Assembly: GCA_021785695.1 (NCBI GenBank) | Contig: JAJYEQ010000001.1 | Span: 33,321-97,320 of the forward strand | Reading direction: 5' to 3' | Source of the DNA: Actinomycetes bacterium | Lineage (GTDB): Bacteria > Actinomycetota > Acidimicrobiia > Acidimicrobiales > RAAP-2 | Length of the DNA stretch: 64,000 nt | Shown here: piece after piece, positions 18,224-26,143 of the stretch | Position numbering within the stretch: the first letter of the stretch is position 1 | Layout of the letters: each line of letters opens with the position of its first letter | Program-made: the position numbers and the translations under genes | The notes under the pieces: generated by a model | Told to the model about the DNA's origin: nothing | The model's input: the letters and a program-made list of their open reading frames with translations, nothing else | The model's database searches: none

Positions 18224-18697
18224 GTCGGCCACGGCCGGCGGACGCCGCCGGCGGCGGCGGTCCAGCCAGTCGACGAAGAGCACGGCGGCCAGGGAGAAGA
18301 CGAAGGAGCCCACGATGTCGATGGGTGAGTGGACCTTGGCCGCCACCCGGGCCCAGCTCACCAGCAGCGCGTTGGCCGTGAGGGCTACGGCGACCGGCTT
18401 GGCGTAGCGGAACGTCACGAAGGCCAGGAACGACGTGAGCAGCGCGTGGTCCGAGGGAAAGCCGTTGTCGGGCGCGTGGGCGAACAGGGGGGCCACGTGC
18501 TCGCGCACGAAGGGCCGCGTGTCGTAGTAGAAGTGGCCGCTGATGCGCGCCAGGGCCAGGGCGAGCAGGCCCCCCAGGATCAGCTGCCAGGTGTAGACGG
18601 CCTTGGCGTGGCTGTCGAGGCGCCACCAGACGACCGCGACGGCCATCGGGCTCAAGATGAAGAAGTACTTGGCGACAAAGACGATGACCGAGTCGAT
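18209..18697 (-). CDS. PAP2-family phosphatase, apparent ATC start
   Basis: A protein of 162 residues. The PAP2 motifs are all present: YYDTRPF, GFPSDHALL and ARVAAKVHSPIDIVGSF, with several membrane helices; undecaprenyl-pyrophosphate phosphatase is a likely role. The domain begins at DSVIVFVAKYFFILSP, but no ATG, GTG or TTG precedes it in frame after the upstream stop. TATACT lies 6 nt before an in-frame ATC (18695-18697), matching the leaderless spacing of neighbours, so ATC is the proposed start. A TTG at 18655 would delete half of the first helix. Confidence 0.75.
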   Translation of the reverse strand: MDSVIVFVAKYFFILSPMAVAVVWWRLDSHAKAVYTWQLILGGLLALALARISGHFYYDTRPFVREHVAPLFAHAPDNGFPSDHALLTSFLAFVTFRYAKPVAVALTANALLVSWARVAAKVHSPIDIVGSFVFSLAAVLFVDWLDRRRRRRPPAVADSARP

Positions 18698-18703
18698 GCG
18701 CCC

Positions 18704-18709
18704 AGTATA
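18704..18709 (-). promoter_or_regulatory. TATACT -10 of the PAP2 gene
   Basis: A near-consensus -10 on the minus strand, 6 nt before the in-frame ATC at 18697. It lies in the 37-bp gap after the lysE-like stop. Confidence 0.55.
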
Positions 18710-18734
18710 CGGGGCGGGCCCCGCCCGACCAGGG

Positions 18735-19355
18735 CTAGCGGCGCTCGACGGCGACCCAGATCCCGAGGGCGACCAGGACCGCGCCGGTGACCCGCTCGAG
18801 GTGGTGGCGCGCCCGCAGGGCGCCGAGCAGCGCGCGCGAGCGGGTGAGCAGCCCGATCAGCACCGCGTACCACGCGGCGTCCACGGCGACCCACACCAGC
18901 CCGAGCAGGAGGGTCGTGGGCAGCACCGGCGCGTGCGCCGGGACGAACTGGGGCAGGAAGGCCAGGGCGAACACCGCGATCTTCGGGTTGGCCAGGTCGG
19001 TCAGGATCCCGGTGCGAAAGCCCCGCCACGGCGCGACCGCGACGGGACCCAGCGCGGCGGGTGCCGCGGGGCGCCGCCCGCGCCGCAGCGACGCCACGCC
19101 CAGGCTCACCAGGACCACCGCCCCGACCAGGCGCAGGGCGTCGTAGGCGACCTGGGAGGCCGCCACCAGCGCCGAGAAGCCCAGGGCCGTCGCGAGCGAC
19201 CAGAACAGCAGCGCCACTTGGGCGCCGGCCACCGTGGCCAGCGCCGTGCGCGGGCCGCCGCGCAGCATCTGGCGCACCATGACCGCGGTCGTGGGTCCCG
19301 GGATCATGGCCAGCACCAGCACCAGGCCGGCCTCGGCGATCACGGCGTGGACCAT
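18735..19355 (-). CDS. LysE/RhtB-family exporter
   Basis: A protein of 206 residues with about six membrane helices. The N-terminal LAMIPGPTTAVMVRQMLRGG matches the conserved LysE/RhtB PGP region, and GILTDLANPKIAVFALAFLP is the second conserved block. These export amino acids or similar compounds; substrate not predictable. TACGGT ends 6 nt before the ATG. The PAP2 gene follows 37 bp downstream with its own -10. Confidence 0.88.
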   Translation of the reverse strand: MVHAVIAEAGLVLVLAMIPGPTTAVMVRQMLRGGPRTALATVAGAQVALLFWSLATALGFSALVAASQVAYDALRLVGAVVLVSLGVASLRRGRRPAAPAALGPVAVAPWRGFRTGILTDLANPKIAVFALAFLPQFVPAHAPVLPTTLLLGLVWVAVDAAWYAVLIGLLTRSRALLGALRARHHLERVTGAVLVALGIWVAVERR

Positions 19356-19385
19356 CGCGCGACCGTAGCAGGCGTGCTGGCGCCC

Positions 19386-20963
19386 TCAGCGGGTGCGCCA
19401 GCCGGGCGGGCAGCTCGGGAACAGCGCCGTGACCCGGCGCGTGAGGCGCCCGCGCACGCAGCCCAGCGCGTGGCGCCGCCCGTCGACCACGCGGCCCACG
19501 GTCGGCGAGGCCACGGTGCCCGCCAGCGCCACGACGGTGACGCCGACGACCTCGTTGGCCCCCAGTCCCGCGAAGCGGCACGACAGCGCGTCGACCGTGC
19601 GCGGTGCCCCCAGGGGCGCTCCAGTCGCGCGCTCCAGCCCGCACCGGTAGGCCGACGCCCCCGCGACGGCGTCCCAGGTGGCCACGAGCACCGGCCCCAC
19701 ACGGCGGGCGCGCAGGCCGGCGGGCGCGGGTGGGGCCACCACCGGCGCGCTCACCACGGTGGCCGCCCCGTAGAGCACCTGGCCGTAGGCGCCGCCGGCG
19801 CCCACCGCCAGGCACGACGAGGCGCTGACGCACGTGACGGCGGCCAGGGCGTCCGAGCCCGTCGGATCGGGCGCGACGTCGCTGACCGGCGACCAGGTGA
19901 CCGTGGCGCCCGTGACGCTCCCGGTCGCGATCTCCGCGCTGTAGGTGCCCCCGGTCTGCTGGCTGACGACGTCCCCGTTGGCGATCGTCGAGCCGACCGC
20001 GACGCAGATCATGGCCGACGGGCAGGCCACGCCGGTCAACTCGCCCCCACCCGATGCGTCCGGCGTCACGATCACCTCGGGCGACCAGGTCCAGCCGCTC
20101 GCGTCGGCCGTGCCCGTCGTTGTCACGGCGTCGCTGTTGTCGGACCCCACGGCCACGCAGGTCGTGGTGCTCGGACAGGCGACCGCATTCAGGCCGCCCA
20201 GTCCGGGCGAGGCCTGGCCGAGGTCGACGCGAACCTCGGGCGACCACGTCCAGCCCGCGGCGCCGCTCGTGGCGGTCGCCGTGACCCCCTCGGATCCGTC
20301 GGTACCTACGGCCACGCACGTCGTGGCGCTCGGACAGGCGATGGCGCTCAGCGTCCCGGTGCCCGAGGAGGGCGGGATGAGCGATGTCGCGGGCGACCAG
20401 GTCCAGCCCGCGCTGGTCAGCGACGCCTGGTCGACGATTCCCAGGTTGTTGCCGTCGCCCCCGACGGCCAGGCAGGTCGTGGCGCTCGGGCAGGCGACGG
20501 CGGCCAGGGACCCCGTGCCCGACGCGTCGCTGGGCACCTCGCTCGCCGGGGTCCACGCCCACGTCGAGCCGGCCAGGGTCGCCGTCGTCACGACGCCACT
20601 CGTGTTGTCCGTGCCCACGGCCAGGCAGGTCGTGGCGCTCGGGCAGGCGACCCCACTCCAGGAGAAGAAGTTGCCCGTGTCGCCGCTCGAAGGCGTGAGG
20701 GGTCCCCACGTCCAGGCGCCGTCCGCGGCGCTGGCCACGGCCGTCGCACCCTGGAGGGGACCCGATCCCACACCGAGGCACGTCGTGGCACTCGGGCAGG
20801 CGACGGCGGCCAGGACCCCCGTGGCCATCGCCGGGTCGGCCAGGTCGGTGATCGTCGCCGCGGTGGCCAGGGGCGTCCCGGCCCCCGCTCCCGGCGTGGC
20901 GGCCAGCCACCCCGCAGCCGCCAGCACCACGCTCAGGGCTCCCCGCAGCACACCCGGTCGCAT
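19386..20963 (-). CDS. Secreted C-x5-C repeat protein with Fn3/Cys tail
   Basis: A protein of 525 residues with a signal peptide (MRPGVLRGALSVVLAAAGWL). About seven repeats follow, each opening with the VACPSATTC type (C-x5-C) plus AVG and WTWSP, the same repeat plan as the 6.9-10.6 kb paralogues but with its own sequence; a seven-bladed propeller is plausible. The C-terminus has the Fn3-like C-x20-C domain and the C-x15-C-P tail ending GWRTR. GGGAGG precedes the ATG, so the mRNA is leadered; TAGGTT further upstream may be the -10. Function unknown. Confidence 0.82.
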   Translation of the reverse strand: MRPGVLRGALSVVLAAAGWLAATPGAGAGTPLATAATITDLADPAMATGVLAAVACPSATTCLGVGSGPLQGATAVASAADGAWTWGPLTPSSGDTGNFFSWSGVACPSATTCLAVGTDNTSGVVTTATLAGSTWAWTPASEVPSDASGTGSLAAVACPSATTCLAVGGDGNNLGIVDQASLTSAGWTWSPATSLIPPSSGTGTLSAIACPSATTCVAVGTDGSEGVTATATSGAAGWTWSPEVRVDLGQASPGLGGLNAVACPSTTTCVAVGSDNSDAVTTTGTADASGWTWSPEVIVTPDASGGGELTGVACPSAMICVAVGSTIANGDVVSQQTGGTYSAEIATGSVTGATVTWSPVSDVAPDPTGSDALAAVTCVSASSCLAVGAGGAYGQVLYGAATVVSAPVVAPPAPAGLRARRVGPVLVATWDAVAGASAYRCGLERATGAPLGAPRTVDALSCRFAGLGANEVVGVTVVALAGTVASPTVGRVVDGRRHALGCVRGRLTRRVTALFPSCPPGWRTR

Positions 20964-21161
20964 GACCCCACCTCCCGGTCGCTGCAGGCAACCTACCTCG
21001 CAGCGCCAGCCGCGTCCACGACGACCGCGGGGGTCCCCGAGATAGCCCGGAGCTTCGGCGGCGTCCCCGCCCCGGGCCCGCAGACCCGGAGGGGGGCGAC
21101 CGGGATGGCGCCCGTCTCGACAGCCCTCCCGCCGCGCCGGGTCGGGCGGTCCGGGCCCGCG

Positions 21162-21953
21162 CTAGCGGTGGGCTCGGCCAGCGCCGGCCCCGAGCGGCTC
21201 CCAGCCAAAGAGCTCGACGGCGCCGATCAGCGCGGCGGCACCCCACGCGAGCATCACGGCGAGGTCGACTCCCGTGATCCCGGTCGAACCCGGCAGCAAG
21301 AAGGCCGCCTGGAGCCCTCGAGCCAGGTGCTCGAGCGGGAACACCTTGCCGAGGTCGAGCATCCACGCCGGCATCACGGCCACCGGGATGAACACACCCG
21401 ACAGGAACGCGAGAATCGTCGCGGCCAAAGGACCGATGGCCGAGGCGGCATCGGCCGTGCGGCACAGGCGCGTCAGGGCCAGGGCCAGCGCGCTGAAGCA
21501 GAACACGCCGACGACCAGGTACACCACCAGACCCGCCAGGAGGCGGGCCGAGAGCGTCACGTGGTAGAAGAGGGCGCCGACCGCCACCAGGACGGCCACG
21601 GTCGCGGCCACCACGACCAGGGTCCGCGCGATCTCGGAGAACAGGTAGACCCAGCTCGGCATCGGCGTGCCCCGAAAGCGCTTGAGCAGCCCGCGCTCGC
21701 GATTGGTCGTCACGCGAACCAGCAGCGAGCTGAAGCTCACCAGCATGATCTCGTAGGCGATGATCGACGCGGTGTAGTAGGCGGGCGCGCGCACGTGGGT
21801 GCCGTTGAAGTCGGTGACCCCGGTGAAGATCGCGTTGAACAGCAAGAGCAGCAGGATCGGGAAGAACGCCGTGAAGATGAGCGCGCTGGGATCGCGCAGG
21901 AAGCCCCGCAGCGCGTAGCGCGTCTGGGCGAGCGCCAGCGAGACGTCGCTCAC
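21162..21953 (-). CDS. ABC-2 type exporter permease (DrrB-like)
   Basis: A protein of 263 residues with six predicted helices. NRERGLLKRFRGTPMPSWVY in the cytoplasmic loop and FLSGVFIPVAVMPAWMLDL near the fifth helix are typical of ABC-2 permeases. The GTG start overlaps the ATPase stop by 4 nt (GTGA), so the two form one exporter, probably for a drug or lipid-like molecule. Confidence 0.9.
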   Translation of the reverse strand: MSDVSLALAQTRYALRGFLRDPSALIFTAFFPILLLLLFNAIFTGVTDFNGTHVRAPAYYTASIIAYEIMLVSFSSLLVRVTTNRERGLLKRFRGTPMPSWVYLFSEIARTLVVVAATVAVLVAVGALFYHVTLSARLLAGLVVYLVVGVFCFSALALALTRLCRTADAASAIGPLAATILAFLSGVFIPVAVMPAWMLDLGKVFPLEHLARGLQAAFLLPGSTGITGVDLAVMLAWGAAALIGAVELFGWEPLGAGAGRAHR

Positions 21954-22882
21954 CGGTCGACCTCCCCGGCCCCGCGCGCTTCGTCGCCGGCCAGGTGCAC
22001 GAACACGTCGTCCAGGCTGGGCTGGATGACCTGGAAGTTGGCGAGCTGGACGTCATGGTCGCGGGCCCAGTCGAGCAGCGCCGCCACGTCGGCCTGGACG
22101 CTCGGGCTGGCGAAGTGGACCGCCGACTCGCTCACCCGCAGCGCTCGTCCGAGTGCCGCGCCGAGCTGGTCGACGTCGAGGTCCGCGAAGGCGTCGAAGC
22201 TCACCGTCGCGCGATACCCCAAAGTCGCGCTCAGCTCGTCGGCCGTCCCGGCGGCGGCGATCTCACCGGCTCGCAAGATGATGATCCGGTCGGCCAGGTG
22301 CTGGGCTTCGTCCATGTAGTGCGTCGTGAGAAAGATCGTCTTGCCCGCCGCGCGCAGCCCCTCGATCATCGTCCACATCTCGCGGCGCGCCAGGGGGTCC
22401 AGGCCCGTCGTCGGCTCGTCGAGAAAGAGGATCTCGGGGTCACCCACCAGGCCGACGGCCACGTCGAGGCGCCGCTTCTGGCCCCCCGAGAGCTGGCCCA
22501 CCCGATCGTCGGCCTTCGCGCTCAGCCCCACCGCCTCGAGGGTGGCCGCGACGTCGGTCGGGCGGCGAAAGTACCGCGCGAAGAGGGTGACCGTCTCGCG
22601 CACCGTGTAGACGGGATCGAGCTCGCACTCCTGGAGCACCAGGCCGATGCGCTGGCGCCAGGACCGCGTGGCGTGGGCCGGGTCCACGCCGAGCACGGAC
22701 ACCGTGCCGCCGTTGTAGGGACGGTAGCCCTCGAGTATCTCGATCGTCGTGGTCTTGCCCGCCCCGTTGGTGCCGAGGAAGCCGAGGATCTCGCCAGCGT
22801 GGACTTCAAAGGAGATGCCGTGGAGCCGCTCGCGGTCGCCGTAGGACTTGCGCAGGCCCGCCACCGAGACGACCGGGTCCAT
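21950..22882 (-). CDS. ABC exporter ATPase (DrrA/CcmA-like)
   Basis: A protein of 310 residues. Walker A is GTNGAGKTT, the signature is LSGGQKRRLDVAVGL and Walker B is ILFLDEPTTGLDP, followed by an H-switch in FLTTHYMDEAQ. A C-terminal extension of about 90 residues is typical of DrrA-type ATPases. TAGCGT ends 7 nt before the ATG. It drives the permease encoded immediately downstream. Confidence 0.92.
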   Translation of the reverse strand: MDPVVSVAGLRKSYGDRERLHGISFEVHAGEILGFLGTNGAGKTTTIEILEGYRPYNGGTVSVLGVDPAHATRSWRQRIGLVLQECELDPVYTVRETVTLFARYFRRPTDVAATLEAVGLSAKADDRVGQLSGGQKRRLDVAVGLVGDPEILFLDEPTTGLDPLARREMWTMIEGLRAAGKTIFLTTHYMDEAQHLADRIIILRAGEIAAAGTADELSATLGYRATVSFDAFADLDVDQLGAALGRALRVSESAVHFASPSVQADVAALLDWARDHDVQLANFQVIQPSLDDVFVHLAGDEARGAGEVDR

Positions 22883-23033
22883 GGACGTGACGCTAGCGCG
22901 CGGGTCGTGACTCCCTCGAGCAGACCGGCCACACGTCGTGGCACCGGAGTCCCGTCGCTAGCCCCCGCACGGCGCACGGCACCCACCGGCGCGGAAGTGT
23001 CGCACCGCGACCGGCGTCCCCGCGCCAGCGCTC

Positions 23034-23122
23034 GGCGGACCGCGGACTACTCGAAGCGCACCCCGGTGATGGACCGGGCGATCACCAAGCGCTGGATCTC
23101 GGTGGTCCCCTCGAAGATCGTG
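23034..23122. repeat. Direct repeat copy A of an acyl-CoA dehydrogenase 3' end
   Basis: About 89 bp matching 26055-26143 with only scattered mismatches, starting at GGCGGACCGCGGACTA. The two copies bracket the AbiE-like module and the dead phosphatase. Confidence 0.8.
23047..23121 (-). pseudogene. 3' relic of an acyl-CoA dehydrogenase gene
   Basis: The last 24 codons of an acyl-CoA dehydrogenase (TIFEGTTEIQRLVIAR and a stop) with nothing recognisable before them. It resembles the end of the intact gene at 26068-27282 but is not identical (TTEIQ versus TSEIQ, ending VRFE versus MRIK), so it is a diverged copy or the remains of a second gene. Confidence 0.8.
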
Positions 23123-23299
23123 GAGGTACGGGATGGGCGCGAATCTCTCCTAGTCATGGCCTTTTGTAAGAAGAGTGGACCCCAGAACGTGAGGAGAGAC
23201 CACCCTTTAGACCCATCAGGGGCCCTTGGAACCCCGGGGTGCGGGTCTTCTCCGTGCTGCTTCAACTGGGGAGCGTGGGGCCCCTGACACCGGTACCGG
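23122..23299. other. Gene-free spacer with inverted repeats
   Basis: No coding sequence recognised. TCAGGGGCCC (23216-23225) and GGGCCCCTGA (23278-23287) form a perfect 10-bp inverted repeat around a perfect ACCCCGGGGT palindrome (23231-23240). It lies just after the AbiEii-like stop and could be a terminator or a mobile-element end. Confidence 0.5.
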
Positions 23300-24139
23300 T
23301 CACGCCGGCCCGTCCAACTTCAGTGCGTCCACGAATATCGCGACAGCCACCACGGCGTCGTTCGAGAGAACATCGAAATCAAGTTCCGGATGTAGACCCA
23401 CCATGGTCGTGGCGTACGCCACGCTGCCCTGCGCGACCTCGTCAGCAAAGTTCGATGACAGCTCTCCGAGGGCGGTTTCCGTTGCAGCGACGAGATCGCT
23501 GCCGAAGCGATCGACGGTGAGCCGAGCCGCTTCTAACGGTCCCCCGTGATCGTTGTGCAGGAGGACGAACGCGATGTCGTACCAGTCTTTGGGGAGGTTT
23601 CGATTTTGGGCAGCATGTGTCTTCGCCAAGAGATACGCCGCCAGTGTGGCGACTCGCAGTTGCACTCTCGCCGTACGACCGTCAACTTTCGACGAGATTG
23701 TGTGCAACGTCCAATCCCTCGCCGCAAAACCCGTGCCGCGCAGATTCACTGCGCCCAGGGACGCGCAGCCGTCGAAAGACACGGTCGAGCGGTCAGCGAC
23801 GTCGTCTAAATCCGCCAGGAATTCGATCTTGACAACCAGCCCCGGCTCCGTCTCGTCGCGCCAGCGCCACACTCTTTCAGGGTCTGGGGTGAAGCCGCAG
23901 GCGACCAGAGCGTGCTCCAATCGCTCACCATGGGCTGACCCGCCTTGGATCTCCAGATCCACCTGAACGTCGACGTCGGTCGTCCCCTGATGCGCTCGAG
24001 CAGCAGTACGGCACAGCAGATCTGGAACCAAGCCTCCGAGCAAGACGAATTCGGGAACATCGCCGTAGGCACGGACCAGGCGGACGAGTGCCCGCTCCGC
24101 GAGGTCTCGCGCACGTCGACTACGAACGGGGTCCGACAT
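23300..24139 (-). CDS. AbiEii-like nucleotidyltransferase toxin
   Basis: A protein of 279 residues. FVLLGGLVPDLL (G35-G36) and TTDVDVQVDL (D55, D57) are the GG and DxD parts of a nucleotidyltransferase active site. YLLAKTHAAQ then LPKDWYDIAFVL fits the C-terminal helices of AbiEii/AbiGii toxins, which inactivate tRNA or other targets by nucleotide transfer. The ATG lies inside the upstream gene (20-nt overlap), typical of a toxin coupled to its antitoxin. Composition is less GC-rich than neighbours. The exact target cannot be told. Confidence 0.78.
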   Translation of the reverse strand: MSDPVRSRRARDLAERALVRLVRAYGDVPEFVLLGGLVPDLLCRTAARAHQGTTDVDVQVDLEIQGGSAHGERLEHALVACGFTPDPERVWRWRDETEPGLVVKIEFLADLDDVADRSTVSFDGCASLGAVNLRGTGFAARDWTLHTISSKVDGRTARVQLRVATLAAYLLAKTHAAQNRNLPKDWYDIAFVLLHNDHGGPLEAARLTVDRFGSDLVAATETALGELSSNFADEVAQGSVAYATTMVGLHPELDFDVLSNDAVVAVAIFVDALKLDGPA

Positions 24140-25172
24140 CGACCGTCTCGCGCAGGTGATGGGCGGCTTCTCCTGCTCGACCGCCGACCGCCACTAGATC
24201 GGCGTAGATGCGGGCCGGAAGTGCCAGGCGGACCCCACCAACGATTGGTCCCCTCGAGCTCATCGGGGTAGGAAACGTTCGCACCTCGATGCGCTGACCA
24301 CGCTCAACGACTCGCCCTCCGAGAACGTCCGCCAAGCGACGCGGAGTGGCGAACAGGTCGTCGTCGACGTACAGCTCGACGACCGTGACGTCCGAGAGGT
24401 ACGGGGCCAGGAGAATCGAGGCGGCAACGCCGGTGACGGCCCAGGAATTCGCGTTGCGGTTGAGCGCCGGCCCCATCTCGAACTCGAGAGCTTCCAGCGG
24501 GTCCTTCCACAGCCGGTGGATGCGGACCACGCGTTGCGCGGGACGAAGCACCGAAGCAGCCGCGGCGTACCCGTCGAGGAAGGCATCACGATCGACGACC
24601 GAGCGGGCCGACCCCCGGCCTCTCGTCCCTTGCCGTCGATGCAACAGCCCCAACTTCTCCAAGCGAGCGAGGGCGTTTGCCGAGGCGCCGCGGGAGATGC
24701 CAGTCGCCGCCTCAACGGATTCAACGGTCGAAGGCACGCCAGCGAGAATGGCTTCCGCCGCCGCGAGCATCGTCCGCGTCCACTTGACGGGACGAGCAGC
24801 GATGACCTGACGCGCTGGCGCTTCGCGAAAGATGAGGAGTCCGGTCGAGAGGCTGACGCTGGCGTCTCCACTTTGGTCCACCCAGCCTCGGTGGTGCGTG
24901 GACAGCCAGTCCTTGGCACCGCGGGAGAGCTGCTTGGCGTAGACAACCTCCACGTCGGGGACACCGGCGATGAGGCGTTCGACGTCGGCCGGCCATCCTT
25001 CGCCGGCCCACCCCGCCACAAAGTGATGCTCCCCTGAACCCGCGTGAATCACGACCTGGAAGGTCGGCGCGGCCGACACCGGCCCCGGCGTCACCGCGAC
25101 GTGGACCCCTGCGGGCAGAGCGGCGATGGTGGCGTGTCGCACCTTTGTTGCGAGGTCTCGAGTTCCCGCCAT
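24120..25172 (-). CDS. AbiEi-like antitoxin / autoregulator
   Basis: A protein of 350 residues encoded before the toxin. A central winged-helix reads STVESVEAATGISRGASANA then ARLEKLGLLHRR. The C-terminal part (VTVVELYVDDDLFATPRRLA and GVRLALPARIYADLVAVGG) fits an AbiEi antitoxin-like domain. AbiEi proteins neutralise the toxin and repress their own promoter. An operator with four half-sites overlaps its start codon. TAGTTT lies 7 nt before the ATG, suggesting a leaderless mRNA. The N-terminal 120 residues are unlike anything I recognise. Confidence 0.7.
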   Translation of the reverse strand: MAGTRDLATKVRHATIAALPAGVHVAVTPGPVSAAPTFQVVIHAGSGEHHFVAGWAGEGWPADVERLIAGVPDVEVVYAKQLSRGAKDWLSTHHRGWVDQSGDASVSLSTGLLIFREAPARQVIAARPVKWTRTMLAAAEAILAGVPSTVESVEAATGISRGASANALARLEKLGLLHRRQGTRGRGSARSVVDRDAFLDGYAAAASVLRPAQRVVRIHRLWKDPLEALEFEMGPALNRNANSWAVTGVAASILLAPYLSDVTVVELYVDDDLFATPRRLADVLGGRVVERGQRIEVRTFPTPMSSRGPIVGGVRLALPARIYADLVAVGGRAGEAAHHLRETVDVGPRS

Positions 25173-25229
25173 ACTTCACAAACTAGCATCCTTCACTGTA
25201 TGAGTGAAGGATGTATAATCGTGAAGTAT
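25171..25229. promoter_or_regulatory. Four-half-site operator and promoter of the AbiE-like operon
   Basis: Two nested perfect inverted repeats: ATACTTCAC (25171-25179) with GTGAAGTAT (25221-25229), and CATCCTTCAC (25187-25196) with GTGAAGGATG (25204-25213). All four share CTTCAC/GTGAAG. On the minus strand a -35 TTCACT (25208-25203), 17-nt spacer and -10 TAGTTT (25185-25180) run through the repeats, so binding would block transcription. Confidence 0.75.
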
Positions 25230-25305
25230 ACTGCGCACTGTCCCCGGCTGACCTGACCGGTGATCGTGAAGGCGGATGGCACCGACACGTCACCTCCCCC
25301 TCGGT

Positions 25306-25890
25306 TCACACCGCCACGATGCCCCACGGTCCCAGGCAGTCGAGCCGCGTCCGTGCCTCTGGCGAAAAGGTCCACGCATCAGGCAGTATCGCATCAGACC
25401 AAGACCTTGCTTGGTTGGCCGAGTCACCCGCCAGCAGAAGAGAGGTCATCGCCGTTGCGGGGGTGACTCCTCCGAACGGACCTTCACCCGGGCAACTGAC
25501 CAGGAAGCCTTCCCCACGTGACCCGACGTGTTCGGCGGGTTCCCATCCCTCAATGCGGTCGCCTCGCAAGTAGCGGGCGACGAGTTCAGCAAGATTGCCG
25601 TCAGTCCACGGACGCTGCATCACCGAGACGATCATCGGTAACGACGCTGACGCCCAGAGCGTCAGCCAGTATCGATGCCGTTTCCCGTTGCTTCTCCTCC
25701 GGGCTCGAGACAATTCGGCGCAGGCTAGTCGGTGCCCAGCAGGCATCGAGCTCCTACCACGTCACCCTGTCCCTCAACGACTCTCGCCACTCGGGTGGTC
25801 GATCACGCTCGATGAGAGGTTCCGCGCAACGAATGACCGTGATATCTGGTAACAACTCGGGGACGAGTCTGGACACCTCACCCCTCCTTC
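25306..25890 (-). pseudogene. Dead histidine-phosphatase (phosphoglycerate mutase-like) gene
   Basis: The family order can be read across frames: DITVIRCAEPLIERDRPPEW, an in-frame TAG, RRIVSSPEEKQRETASILAD then ALGVSVVTDDRLG, a frameshift near 25635, QRPWTDGNLAELVARYLRGD then RIEGWEP, and TPATAMTSLLLAG then ILPDAWTF. In the family the first catalytic site is RHAE and the second THGTAM; here they are RCAE and TPATAM, so both catalytic histidines are gone. The open 3' part (from ATG 25746) could still be translated but is unlikely to be functional. Confidence 0.7.
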
Positions 25891-26054
25891 CCGGACACGA
25901 ACCGGCGCGGGAAGGTCGTGCGGCTGTGAGCGGCCACCACCCGACTCGACGCCACGAGTGCCGTCGAGCCACGGCGGCACTTCGGCGCGGACCCACGAGC
26001 ACCGGAGGGGCGCCGTGGTCGCCCGCCGCGCAGCCGCCGCCCGCGCCGGCCCCC

Positions 26055-26143
26055 GGCGGACCGCGGACTACTTGATGCGCATCCCGGTGATGGACCGGGC
26101 GATCACCAGGCGCTGGATCTCCGAGGTCCCCTCGAAGATCGTG
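26055..26143. repeat. Direct repeat copy B (3' end of the intact acyl-CoA dehydrogenase)
   Basis: Matches 23034-23122. It consists of the last codons of the dehydrogenase plus 13 bp beyond its stop codon. Confidence 0.8.

Noticed and set aside
18603..22319. Open frame of 1238 codons on the plus strand
   Set aside because: It lies antisense to the lysE-like, secreted-protein and ABC transporter genes, its product is Arg/Gly/Ala-rich low complexity, and long antisense frames are expected at this GC content.
23047..23265. A 72-residue gene ending in an acyl-CoA dehydrogenase tail
   Set aside because: Only the last 24 codons match the family; the preceding part is unrelated spacer, so it is a relic and not a gene.
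25211..25573. Plus-strand frame of 120 codons beginning in the operator
   Set aside because: It is antisense to the histidine-phosphatase relic and shows no motif or ribosome-binding site.
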